DNA from: Rhizobium rhizogenes NBRC 13257
GTDB taxonomy: Bacteria; Pseudomonadota; Alphaproteobacteria; Rhizobiales; Rhizobiaceae
Assembly: GCF_000696095.1 (NCBI RefSeq)
Contig: NZ_BAYX01000002.1
Span: forward strand, 1-64,000
Length of the DNA stretch: 64,000 nucleotides
Reading direction: 5' to 3'
Shown here: piece after piece, positions 44,554 through 52,898 of the stretch
Numbering within the stretch: the first letter of the stretch is position 1
Layout: the number at the start of each line of letters is the position of its first letter
The notes under the pieces: generated by a model
What the model was told of the DNA's origin: nothing
The model's input: the letters and a program-made list of their open reading frames with translations, nothing else
Databases searched by the model: none
Position numbers and translations under genes: made by a program

Positions 44554-45419
44554 CCGACCGTGCTCCCTACCATGTCACCATCGTCGAAATGGCGCCACGA
44601 GACGGCTTGCAGAACGAAGAGCGGCAGATCAGCACGGACGACAAGGTCAAGCTGGTGGACATGCTCTCCGATTGCGGTTTCGAGCGCATCGAGGTTACCA
44701 GTTTCGTCAGTCCGAAATGGGTGCCGCAGCTTGCCGATGCCGCCGAGGTTATGGCCGGGATCAAACGCAAGCCCAATGTCAAATATGCGGTGCTGACGCC
44801 AAACAGACGAGGGTTTGAGGAAGCGCTTGCGGCGGGCGCCGACGAGGTGGCGATCTTCGCTTCGGCCTCCGAAAGCTTCTCGATGCGCAACATCAACTGC
44901 TCCATCGCCGAGAGCATCGAGCGTTTCCGGCCGGTGGCCGAGGCGTGCCGCAATCGCGGTATTCCCCTGCGCGGCTATGTCAGTTGCGTCGTCGAATGCC
45001 CCTATGAAGGCATGATGCCGCCGGCGAATGCCGCCAGCGTTGCCGGGTTGCTGGGAGGGCTCGGCTGCTACGAGATCAGCCTGGGGGATACGATCGGCCG
45101 AGGCACGCCGGAGGCGGTGAACAGGATGCTGGAAGCCGTGCTTGGCGAGCTTCCGGCGGCCATGCTGGCCGGCCATTTTCACGATACGACGGGCAGGGCG
45201 CTGGACAATATCGCCGTTGCCTTGGAACGCGGCCTGCGCGTGTTCGACGCCGCCGCCGGCGGCCTCGGCGGTTGCCCCTTCGCGCCGGGCGCCAAGGGCA
45301 ATGTCGATACCGTTGCCGTCCACGACTATCTGACGACACACGGCTTCGAGACCGGCCTCAATGAGGAGAAACTTAGCCACGCCGCCGCCTTCGCCCGCAG
45401 CCTCAGGAGCGCCGCATGA
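44550..45419 (+). CDS. mvaB: Hydroxymethylglutaryl-CoA lyase
   Basis: The 289-residue TIM-barrel enzyme cleaves HMG-CoA to acetoacetate and acetyl-CoA, the last step of leucine degradation. Motifs: VEMAPRDGLQNE (catalytic start), EVTSFVSPKWVPQLADA, GHFHDTTGRALDN and AGGLGGCPFAPGAKGN, which includes the active-site cysteine of the G-loop. Its ATG overlaps the mccA stop and its end overlaps the hydratase start, so it is tightly coupled. An open extension to 44184 lies inside mccA and is rejected. Confidence 0.95.
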   Translation: MTDRAPYHVTIVEMAPRDGLQNEERQISTDDKVKLVDMLSDCGFERIEVTSFVSPKWVPQLADAAEVMAGIKRKPNVKYAVLTPNRRGFEEALAAGADEVAIFASASESFSMRNINCSIAESIERFRPVAEACRNRGIPLRGYVSCVVECPYEGMMPPANAASVAGLLGGLGCYEISLGDTIGRGTPEAVNRMLEAVLGELPAAMLAGHFHDTTGRALDNIAVALERGLRVFDAAAGGLGGCPFAPGAKGNVDTVAVHDYLTTHGFETGLNEEKLSHAAAFARSLRSAA

Positions 45420-46198
45420 CATCGCAAACGATCCATGTCGCCATCGACGAACGCGGTGTCGCGCAACTGACCCTGGCGCGTCCGGAAAAGCATAATGCCT
45501 TGTCGGCCGAGATGATCGATGCGCTCACCGAGGCGGCTCATGACCTCGGCGGCGATACGCGCGTGCGCGTCGTCGTTCTTGCGGGTGAGGGGGCAAGTTT
45601 TTGCGCCGGCGGCGATCTCGGCTGGATGCGCGCCCAGTTCGACGCCACCCGCGCGGGACGTATCGTCGAAGCCCGGCGACTGGCCATGCTGTTCAAGGCT
45701 CTGAACGAACTGCCGAAGCCACTGCTCGCCCGCGTGCATGGTAATGCCTTCGGCGGCGGCATCGGCATCTTGAGCGTCTGCGACATGACGATTGCCGCCG
45801 CCACCGCCCGCTTCGGGTTGACGGAGGTGCGCCTCGGCATCATTCCCGCCACCATCAGCCCCTATGTGATCGCCCGCATCGGCGAGTCGCATGCCCGCCC
45901 ACTCTTCCTCTCCGGCAAGATCATCGATGCCTGGCAGGCCCATGCCGCCGGGCTGCTCTCCCGCGTCGTTCCCGAAGATGCGCTGGACGAAGCCGTCGAA
46001 ACCGAAATCCGTCACTTCCTTGTTGCTTCGCCACAGGCCGCTGCCCGCGCAAAGGCGCTGGCCCGCTCTCTCGGCATGCCGATCACCGATGAAGTGATCG
46101 ACCGTGTTATCGAGCAACTGGTGGAGGCGTGGGAGAGCGAGGAGGCAAGGGAAGGGCTTGCCTCCTTCTTCGAGCGGCGGCAGCCGAAGTGGCGATAA
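45416..46198 (+). CDS. Methylglutaconyl-CoA hydratase (enoyl-CoA hydratase family)
   Basis: The 260-residue crotonase has VVLAGEGASFCAGGDLGWM (oxyanion-hole region) and KPLLARVHGNAFGGGIGILSVCDMTIA, followed by FGLTEVRLGIIPATISPYV. The operon context with mccA, mccB and HMG-CoA lyase indicates hydration of 3-methylglutaconyl-CoA (LiuC). It overlaps the preceding gene by four bases and is the last gene of the run; the next gene is convergent, three bases away. Confidence 0.9.
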   Translation: MTSQTIHVAIDERGVAQLTLARPEKHNALSAEMIDALTEAAHDLGGDTRVRVVVLAGEGASFCAGGDLGWMRAQFDATRAGRIVEARRLAMLFKALNELPKPLLARVHGNAFGGGIGILSVCDMTIAAATARFGLTEVRLGIIPATISPYVIARIGESHARPLFLSGKIIDAWQAHAAGLLSRVVPEDALDEAVETEIRHFLVASPQAAARAKALARSLGMPITDEVIDRVIEQLVEAWESEEAREGLASFFERRQPKWR

Positions 46199-46201
46199 GG
46201 G

Positions 46202-47575
46202 CTAGGCCCGCCTGTTTTTCTCGATTGTCAGCTGCGGAAACTCTTCGCTTCCCTTCACCATCAAATCGCCTGACGCCGGCTTGTCCCAGCGGAATCCGAC
46301 GATCGCGCCTTTTTCCACTTGCTGGAACAGATTGTCCGAGATCACCGCCGAACCGACGCCCTCGACCACTGAGACGACGCAGCCGATGGGCGTTTGGCGG
46401 ATAATGTTGCCAGTGGCGACGAGATTGCGGAGATAGGGACCCCAGCCGAGTTTCAGGCCCCAGAGCGGGGCGTTTTCGACGAGGTTGGAGGCAATCAGCG
46501 TATCGGCTTCGGCGGAGATACCGATGCCGAAACCGCTCTCCTGCGGATAGGGGCCGGTCAGCGACAGGTTGCGGATGATGTTGCCGGTCACACTGGCAAG
46601 CCGCCCGCCCTTGTCGAAATTGGCGATCGCAATGCCGTTCGCAGCCCCATCCACCAGATTGTTGCCGACGATAGCCCCTTCGAACTCGAACTCGCAGAAG
46701 ATCGCCGTCTCGCCGGAGCGCAGGCATTGATTGCTTGTTATCTGCACGTTGGATGCCGAATTGGCTCGTACAGCGGTGAAGGCGCAATCGGTGATGCGGT
46801 TGCCGGAAACCAGAACTCCGCCGGCGCGGAAAATATTGATGCCGTTGCCGTTTTGGCCGGTGCCACCGTCATTGGCGCCGATGCGGGCGATGCGGTTGCC
46901 GGTGACGATGCTGCCATCCTCGCCCTTGTCCCAGCGGTGGATGAGGATGCCGCCATTGCCGCAATCCTCGACGATATTGTCCGTAACCGTCAATCCGGCC
47001 GACTGGACGGAATAGAGGCCGGCATCGGCCGCACCTGATATCCGGCTGCGCTCGATCCGGCCGCCGCAGCGCTCCAGTTGCAGCGCATGCTTGCGGCTGC
47101 CGGCGATCTCGCAATTGTCGATCAGCACCTCGTCGACGCCGGTAAATTGCAGCAAGCCGCCTGCATAATCCGCAAGCCAGCGGTTGCCGCCATCCAGCAC
47201 GAGGCCGGAGAGTTCGATGCGCCTGGCCTTGTCGGCGCTCATCAGATGGCCGTCGCCGCCATAGACCAGCCGCGAGGCGCCGGGCACGCCGGTGATGCGG
47301 GTATTGTCCGGCAAGGTCAGGTTCGAGACGTTGTAGTTTCCGGGCGGCAGGAAGAGAGGGGTGTTATCGCGCGCGGCACTGTCGATCATCGCCTGCAGCT
47401 TGCCGCTCCTGATATCGCTGGTGCCCGGCGTTGTTTTGTAGGCAATAGCGTCGATCGGCCCGCGCATCTCGGCCCCGGCGATCTTGGCAAGCGGCGCTGC
47501 AGAGGTGCGCGGCGCAAGCAGGCCGGCCGCAGCTGAGGCGGCAATGTAGGCGATGAACGCGCGGCGCTGCATCAT
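46202..47575 (-). CDS. Tat-exported parallel beta-helix protein (TIGR03808-like)
   Basis: The 457-residue protein begins with a twin-arginine signal (MMQRRAFIAYIAASAAAGLLAPRTSAA). The rest is a series of right-handed beta-helix coils (IELSGLVLDGG, VLIDNCEIAGS, LTVTDNIVEDCGNGGILIH, VLVSGNRITDCAFTAVR and so on), as in pectate lyase-like folds. It resembles the TIGR03808 family of Tat-translocated repetitive proteins in Rhizobiales. No catalytic residues can be assigned. AGGAG lies six bases before ATG 47575. Confidence 0.82.
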   Translation of the reverse strand: MMQRRAFIAYIAASAAAGLLAPRTSAAPLAKIAGAEMRGPIDAIAYKTTPGTSDIRSGKLQAMIDSAARDNTPLFLPPGNYNVSNLTLPDNTRITGVPGASRLVYGGDGHLMSADKARRIELSGLVLDGGNRWLADYAGGLLQFTGVDEVLIDNCEIAGSRKHALQLERCGGRIERSRISGAADAGLYSVQSAGLTVTDNIVEDCGNGGILIHRWDKGEDGSIVTGNRIARIGANDGGTGQNGNGINIFRAGGVLVSGNRITDCAFTAVRANSASNVQITSNQCLRSGETAIFCEFEFEGAIVGNNLVDGAANGIAIANFDKGGRLASVTGNIIRNLSLTGPYPQESGFGIGISAEADTLIASNLVENAPLWGLKLGWGPYLRNLVATGNIIRQTPIGCVVSVVEGVGSAVISDNLFQQVEKGAIVGFRWDKPASGDLMVKGSEEFPQLTIEKNRRA

Positions 47576-47754
47576 GATGAACTCCTGAGACAACGCTTAC
47601 GGAAGCAGAAAACGTGCCATCCGTATCTGTGCCATTCTGGTACGAAAGCGACCGACAGGCTTTCCGTCTTATTCCTTCGTTTACCCCTGCGCCGCCGCGG
47701 AAATAATCAGGTGCCGCTCTGTGGACGACTCGCGAAGCGTGTTAGCCCTTCGCC

Positions 47755-48525
47755 ATGCGGATCGCGGCCTTTCAACGTCTGGCACTATTCGACGCCGTCG
47801 ATAAGGTGGGCGATGTGCTTGCGCGCGATCTGGCATGGGCGGATGCGCAAGGCATCGATCTCGCTCTTTTCCCCGAATGCTATCTTCAGGGCCACAGCTA
47901 CAACGAGGCCATTGCCAGGCGGCGCGCCCTCTCTCTCGATGACGCCGCCCTGAATGCCCTGATCGGCCGCTGCGTATCGGGGAAGACGACAGCGGTCATC
48001 GGCCTTTTCGAGCTGCGAGGGGAGGCGATCTACAATAGTGCGATCGTGGCGAAGGCAGGCCGGATCATCGGGGTCTATGCCAAGGCGCATCCGCTGGAAA
48101 GCGGCTGTACGCCGGGAATGGATTTTCCGATCTGGCCGCTCGCCGATTGGCGCTTCGGCATCAATATCTGCGCCGATCTCAGATATCCCTACACGGCATC
48201 CCGGCTTGCCAGAAAGGGTGCCGACCTTATCTGCAATCCCGTCAATCTGATGCTGCGGCCGCACAAGGCGGAGATGTGGCATAAGCCGGCCATCGCCGGG
48301 CTGCAGATATGTGCCAGACATTCAGGATGCTGGGTCATATCGGCCGATGTTGTCGGCAGCAACGACGATGGCTGGCTGAGTTATGGCAGCAGCGCGATCG
48401 TCGATCCGAACGGCGTTGTCGTTGCGAGGGCGAAGCCGCATAGTGAGGATGTCCTGGTCTTCGACCTGCCCGATCAGCCCCTTGCGCGCGGATTCGGTCG
48501 AAAAGCATCGATGATCGCTACATAA
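47755..48525 (+). CDS. Carbon-nitrogen hydrolase (nitrilase superfamily)
   Basis: The 256-residue protein shows the nitrilase catalytic triad in context: ALFPECY (Glu41), VYAKAHP (Lys110) and GINICADLRYP (Cys139). The WLSYGSSAIVDPNGVVVARA segment near the C-terminus is typical of amidase members. The substrate (an amide or carbamoyl compound) is unknown. No obvious operon partner; the next gene starts 28 bases on in the same direction. Confidence 0.87.
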   Translation: MRIAAFQRLALFDAVDKVGDVLARDLAWADAQGIDLALFPECYLQGHSYNEAIARRRALSLDDAALNALIGRCVSGKTTAVIGLFELRGEAIYNSAIVAKAGRIIGVYAKAHPLESGCTPGMDFPIWPLADWRFGINICADLRYPYTASRLARKGADLICNPVNLMLRPHKAEMWHKPAIAGLQICARHSGCWVISADVVGSNDDGWLSYGSSAIVDPNGVVVARAKPHSEDVLVFDLPDQPLARGFGRKASMIAT

Positions 48526-48553
48526 TCACGGAAATCGCGCTATCCTTGTCCCT

Positions 48554-49564
48554 ATGAGACCGGAGCAACTGCTTTATCCCGCCCCTGAAGGGCTGTTCTG
48601 TCCGATCGGCGGCTTCTATGTCGATCCGGTGCAGCCGGTGGAGCGGGCGTTGATCACGCACGGACATTCCGATCATGCCCGCGCCGGCCATGCCCATGTG
48701 CTCGCCACCCGCCAGACGCTCGACATCATGCGGATACGCTATGGCAGCGGCTTCGCCGGATCGGAGCAGGCGGTTGGTTTCGGTGAGGAAGTGACGCTCA
48801 ACGGCGTGAAGGTGCGGTTTCATCCGGCAGGGCATGTGCTCGGCTCCGCGCAGATCGCGGTGGAGAAGGACGGGCTGCGCATCGTCGTCTCGGGCGATTA
48901 CAAGCGGCGGCCGGACCCGACTTGCGCGGCCTACGTGCCGGTTCCCTGCGATGTCTTCATCACCGAGGCGACGTTCGGCTTGCCGGTGTTCCATCATCCC
49001 GATCCGATGGCGGAGACGGAAAAGCTGCTGGCCTCGCTCCGGCAGTTTCCGGAGCGCACCCATCTGGTCGGCGCCTACGCGCTCGGTAAGGCGCAGCGCG
49101 TCATCCGACTGTTGCGCGATGCCGGCTACGACAAGCCGATCTATATTCACGGCGCGCTGGAGACCCTGTGTGCTTATTATGCCGGGCAGGGCATTGCGCT
49201 TGGCGAGCTGTTGCCGGCAACGGTGGAAAGCCGGGATCAGTCGATCTTCAAGGGTGCCATCGTCGTCGGGCCGCCATCGGCCTTTTCCGATCGTTGGGCA
49301 CGGCGGTTCCATGATCCACTGCCGGCCTTTGCCTCGGGCTGGATGATGGTGCGCCAGCGTGCCAAGCAGCTCGGCGTCGAGCTGCCGCTGGTCATCTCCG
49401 ATCATTGCGATTGGCCGGAGCTGACAGAGACGATCTTGGAGCTGAAGCCGGGCGAGGTCTGGGTCACCCATGGGCGCGAGGAAGCTCTCGTGCGCTGGTG
49501 CGAATTGCAGGGCATCACGGCCAAGCCGCTGCATCTGATCGGCTATGAAGACGAGGGCGACTGA
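48554..49564 (+). CDS. Ligase-associated DNA exonuclease (metallo-beta-lactamase fold)
   Basis: The 336-residue protein has the MBL metal-binding motif ITHGHSDHARAGH (HxHxDH at 36-41), HPAGHVLGSAQI, VVSGDYKRRPDPT and a C-terminal VISDHCDWPELTETI with HGREEALVRWC, as in beta-CASP nucleases of the TIGR04122 type. Its stop overlaps the start of the DNA ligase gene by one base, which is the hallmark pairing of this family and suggests a repair function. Confidence 0.9.
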   Translation: MRPEQLLYPAPEGLFCPIGGFYVDPVQPVERALITHGHSDHARAGHAHVLATRQTLDIMRIRYGSGFAGSEQAVGFGEEVTLNGVKVRFHPAGHVLGSAQIAVEKDGLRIVVSGDYKRRPDPTCAAYVPVPCDVFITEATFGLPVFHHPDPMAETEKLLASLRQFPERTHLVGAYALGKAQRVIRLLRDAGYDKPIYIHGALETLCAYYAGQGIALGELLPATVESRDQSIFKGAIVVGPPSAFSDRWARRFHDPLPAFASGWMMVRQRAKQLGVELPLVISDHCDWPELTETILELKPGEVWVTHGREEALVRWCELQGITAKPLHLIGYEDEGD

Positions 49565-51201
49565 TGAAAGCTTTCGCTGATCTTCTCGACCGCCTGGTGC
49601 TGACGCCGAGCCGCAACGGCAAGCTGAAGCTGCTGACTGACTATTTCCGCGATACGCCCGATCCCGATCGCGGTTACGGGCTGGCCGCAATCGCCGGCAC
49701 GCTGGAGGTGCGCAACGTCAAGCCGGCCATGCTGCGCGAACTCGTGCTGGAGCGCATGGACGAGGTGTTGTTCCGCTATTCCTATGATTATGTCGGTGAT
49801 CTCGCCGAGACCATCTCGCTGGTCTGGGACAAGGAAAGCGATATCGTTCGCCCGCCCGGCGAGCAGCCCAGGCTCGGCGAGGTCGTGCGCCGCATGAATG
49901 CGCTTGGCCGCACCGAGGTGCGCGGTTTCGTTCGCGACCTCCTCGACCGGCTGGATACGTCCGGCCGCTTCGCCTTCCTGAAGCTTGCGACCGGCGCATT
50001 GCGCATCGGCGTGTCGGCGCGGCTTGCCAAGCAGGCGCTGGCGGAGCTGAGCGGCAAGGACGTAACCGAGATCGAAACGCTGTGGCATGGGCTGCAGCCG
50101 CCCTATGAAAGCCTATTCCATTGGCTGGAGGGCAAAGGAGAGCGGCCGGTGCTGGCGACGCCGGCGATCTTTCATTCCGTCATGCTGGCCAATCCCGTCG
50201 AACCGGGCGATCTCGACGGGCTCGACCCGAAGGATTTCGCCGCCGAATGGAAATGGGACGGCATCCGCGTCCAGCTTTCGCGGGCGGGCGCGACAGCCAA
50301 GCTCTATTCCCGCTCCGGCGACGATATCTCCGGCGCTTTCCCCGATATTGTCGATGCGATCAGCTTCGAGGGCGTCGTCGACGGCGAATTGCTGATCGGC
50401 GGCACAGTGCGTTCCAACAGCCCGACACGCACATTTTCCGACCTGCAGCAGCGGCTGAACCGCAAGTCGGTGACGGCAAAGATGCTGGAGGACTATCCGG
50501 CCTTCATCCGCGCCTATGACCTGCTGTTTGACGGCGAGGAGGATGTGCGCGCTCGCGGCTTTCTCGACCGACGTGAACGGCTGACGGAGATCGTCGAGGC
50601 TGCACCCCATGATCGCTTCGATCTGTCGCCGCTGGTCGATTTTACCTCGTGGGAGGAGCTCGATCAGCTGCGGTCGTCTCCTCCGGATCCCGTCATCGAA
50701 GGCGTCATGATCAAGCGCCGCGACAGCGCCTATCTCGCCGGCCGCGCCAAGGGGCCTTGGTTCAAATGGAAGCGCAATCCCTACAATGTCGATGCGGTGC
50801 TGATGTATGCCCAGCGCGGCCACGGCAAGCGCTCCAGCTATTATTCCGATTTCACCTTCGGCGTCTGGTCGATGACCCCGGAGGGCGAACAATTGGTGCC
50901 GGTCGGCAAGGCCTATTTCGGCTTCACGGATGCCGAGCTCGAAGTGCTCGACAAGTTCGTGCGCAACAATACGATCGATCGTTTCGGCCCGGTGCGGGCG
51001 GTGCGGGCCGATCGCGATTTCGGCTTCGTCCTCGAAGTTGCCTTCGAAGGGATCAACCGTTCGATGCGGCATAAATCCGGCGTCGCCATGCGATTTCCGC
51101 GCATTTCCCGCCTCCGGCCGGAGAAGCCGCCCTATGAAGCGGATCGGCTCGAAACTTTGGTGGCGCTAATTGACGCCAAGGCTCCCGCGGTTGATGAATG
51201 A
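49564..51201 (+). CDS. ATP-dependent DNA ligase (LigC-like, PP_1105 type)
   Basis: The 545-residue ligase has an N-terminal DNA-binding part, the nucleotidyltransferase motif I in EWKWDGIRVQL (adenylated Lys230), VDGELLIGG (motif III-like) and a C-terminal OB-fold with GPWFKWKRNPYNVDAVLMYAQRGHGKRSSYYSDFTFGVW. It seals nicks with ATP and is distinct from the NAD-dependent replicative ligase. In many bacteria this pair is joined by an Lhr-type helicase and a phosphoesterase; neither is next to it here. Confidence 0.92.
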   Translation: MKAFADLLDRLVLTPSRNGKLKLLTDYFRDTPDPDRGYGLAAIAGTLEVRNVKPAMLRELVLERMDEVLFRYSYDYVGDLAETISLVWDKESDIVRPPGEQPRLGEVVRRMNALGRTEVRGFVRDLLDRLDTSGRFAFLKLATGALRIGVSARLAKQALAELSGKDVTEIETLWHGLQPPYESLFHWLEGKGERPVLATPAIFHSVMLANPVEPGDLDGLDPKDFAAEWKWDGIRVQLSRAGATAKLYSRSGDDISGAFPDIVDAISFEGVVDGELLIGGTVRSNSPTRTFSDLQQRLNRKSVTAKMLEDYPAFIRAYDLLFDGEEDVRARGFLDRRERLTEIVEAAPHDRFDLSPLVDFTSWEELDQLRSSPPDPVIEGVMIKRRDSAYLAGRAKGPWFKWKRNPYNVDAVLMYAQRGHGKRSSYYSDFTFGVWSMTPEGEQLVPVGKAYFGFTDAELEVLDKFVRNNTIDRFGPVRAVRADRDFGFVLEVAFEGINRSMRHKSGVAMRFPRISRLRPEKPPYEADRLETLVALIDAKAPAVDE

Positions 51202-51291
51202 GGACAGGTTGATTCCTCACTACAAAGTGAATTGGCCTCGCCTTTCAACCGGTGCAGATATCGATTTGCCGGGCATATTTGGACAGAGCAT

Positions 51292-52290
51292 ATGACATCG
51301 TCTGAAGAAAAAGCATTTCGCCCCAACCGCCGCATCGTTCTTGCCGGTTTCGCCGCAACCCTCCTGGCCCCCAACATCGCTAGAGCAACCGACACGAAGG
51401 TCCTTGAGACCAAGGCGGCGGATGCCAAGACTGCAGACCCCAAGGCTCCGGTCGCCAAGACGGCCGACGCCCCGGCCGATCCGCCGTTGCTGGCGGGCGA
51501 CTATGCCAAGGAACGCCACAAGTTTCGCACCGACCTTCTAAGCAAGGGTCCGGCACCCGACAAATATGAACCACTGACCGCTCCTCTCGGCGCAGACCAG
51601 ATTTTTTATCGCAGCGGGCTTGGCGGCGAGCTTGAGCTGGTTGCCTGGGTGTCGCGCTACGAGCGCACGCCGAAGCCGCGACCGGCGGTGCTGTTCCTGC
51701 ATGGCGGCAATGCCATCGGTCAGGGCCATTGGCTGCTGGCGAAAGCCTATATCGACGCCGGCTATGTCCTGATGATCCCGTCGATGCGCGGCGAAAACGG
51801 CCAGAAGGGCAATTTCTCCGGCTTCTATGATGAGGTGGCGGACGTGCTGGCCGCCTCCGATCGCCTGCGCCATCTTCCCGGCGTCGACCCGCATCGCCTG
51901 TTCCTTGCCGGTCATAGCGTCGGCGGCACGCTGGCGATGCTCACGGCCATGTCGACCAAGCGTTTCCGGGCCACGGCTCCGATTTCGGGCAATCCGGATG
52001 CCTTCGCCTTCTTCCACCGCTATCCCGAGGATATCCGCTTCAACGCCAAGAATCCGCGCGAATTCCAGATGCGTTCGCCACTTTGCTACGCGCATAGTTT
52101 CAAATGCCCGGTGAAGGTGATGCACGGCACGGAGGAAAGCCATTTCGATGGCCGTGCCGCGCTGCTTGCCAAGCGCGCTATCGCCGGCGGCGTCAAGATC
52201 GAGGTTGCGACCGTTCAGGGCAACCACACCTCGGCCCTGCCGGCGGAAATCGAGCAGAGCATCCAGTTTTTTAAGAGCGTGGCGGCGTAG
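51292..52290 (+). CDS. Exported alpha/beta-hydrolase (dienelactone hydrolase / prolyl oligopeptidase-like)
   Basis: The 332-residue protein has a likely Tat signal (PNRRIVLAGFAATLLAPNIARA), then a low-complexity Ala/Lys/Asp/Thr linker (about residues 36-62), then an alpha/beta-hydrolase domain. LFLAGHSVGGTLAML holds the nucleophile serine (GHSVGG); VKVMHGTEESHFDG and the late GNHTSAL supply the acid and histidine region. It probably works in the periplasm on esters or peptides. The ribosome site is weak. Alternative: a lipase-like esterase. Confidence 0.78.
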   Translation: MTSSEEKAFRPNRRIVLAGFAATLLAPNIARATDTKVLETKAADAKTADPKAPVAKTADAPADPPLLAGDYAKERHKFRTDLLSKGPAPDKYEPLTAPLGADQIFYRSGLGGELELVAWVSRYERTPKPRPAVLFLHGGNAIGQGHWLLAKAYIDAGYVLMIPSMRGENGQKGNFSGFYDEVADVLAASDRLRHLPGVDPHRLFLAGHSVGGTLAMLTAMSTKRFRATAPISGNPDAFAFFHRYPEDIRFNAKNPREFQMRSPLCYAHSFKCPVKVMHGTEESHFDGRAALLAKRAIAGGVKIEVATVQGNHTSALPAEIEQSIQFFKSVAA

Positions 52291-52439
52291 AGCCGCCTTG
52301 CTTTTTCTCGTCTGCGCAATAGGTTCGTGAGACGGCTAGCGCATGTCGTGCAAAATTGTGCAATGATATGCGAAAACAATGACTTGAAGCATGAGAGGCG
52401 TATCTGAGAGGTTCGGAGCGCTTTGGGTGACGGCAAAGC

Positions 52440-52883
52440 ATGGGAGGGCGTGTGGGTTCGGTCGATAAGAGCTTCAACCTGACGGGCATCTGGAACGGGA
52501 TTTATAATTATCCAGCGAAGTATGAGATTCCCGAAAGCCATTTTCTCGCAACGCTGATCGAATTCGGCAGTTCGTTCTCCGGCTCGATTCACGAAATCAT
52601 GCAGCGCCGCGGCCACCGGGGCGTCAAGGCTCACGCCTCGGTCGAGGGCAGGCGAACCGAGGACCTTGTGACCTTCGTCAAGTTCTACGACGGCGACGAC
52701 TTGTCACACAATGTCCACTATGAAGGACATCTAAGCCTGGATGGCTGTGAAATAGAAGGACATTGGCACATTCCGCATGAGGATCCGGCACGCGTCTTCG
52801 CCGGCCGCTTTCTGATGATCCGTCGCCGTGCCGTCAAGACGCAGCAAACCCTGCATGAACGGTTCGAACACGCTGCACCGTAG
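52440..52883 (+). CDS. Conserved-looking protein of unknown function (147 aa)
   Basis: The product contains FNLTGIWNGIYNYPAKYEIPESHFLATLIEFGSSFSGSIHEI and ends with HWHIPHEDPARVFAGRFLMIRR. The pattern of short strands suggests a small beta-barrel of lipocalin-like type, but no family is recognised. A GTG at 52452 is possible as start because GGGAGGG lies just before it; the ATG at 52440 has no good site. The gene is convergent with the mutase gene. Confidence 0.65.
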   Translation: MGGRVGSVDKSFNLTGIWNGIYNYPAKYEIPESHFLATLIEFGSSFSGSIHEIMQRRGHRGVKAHASVEGRRTEDLVTFVKFYDGDDLSHNVHYEGHLSLDGCEIEGHWHIPHEDPARVFAGRFLMIRRRAVKTQQTLHERFEHAAP

Positions 52884-52898
52884 TCGCGGCGTTGCTGC

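Noticed and set aside
51399..51480. Repeats in the Ala/Lys/Thr/Asp linker of the exported hydrolase as a functional tandem repeat
   Set aside because: The units are irregular and short; a flexible linker after the signal peptide is the simpler explanation.
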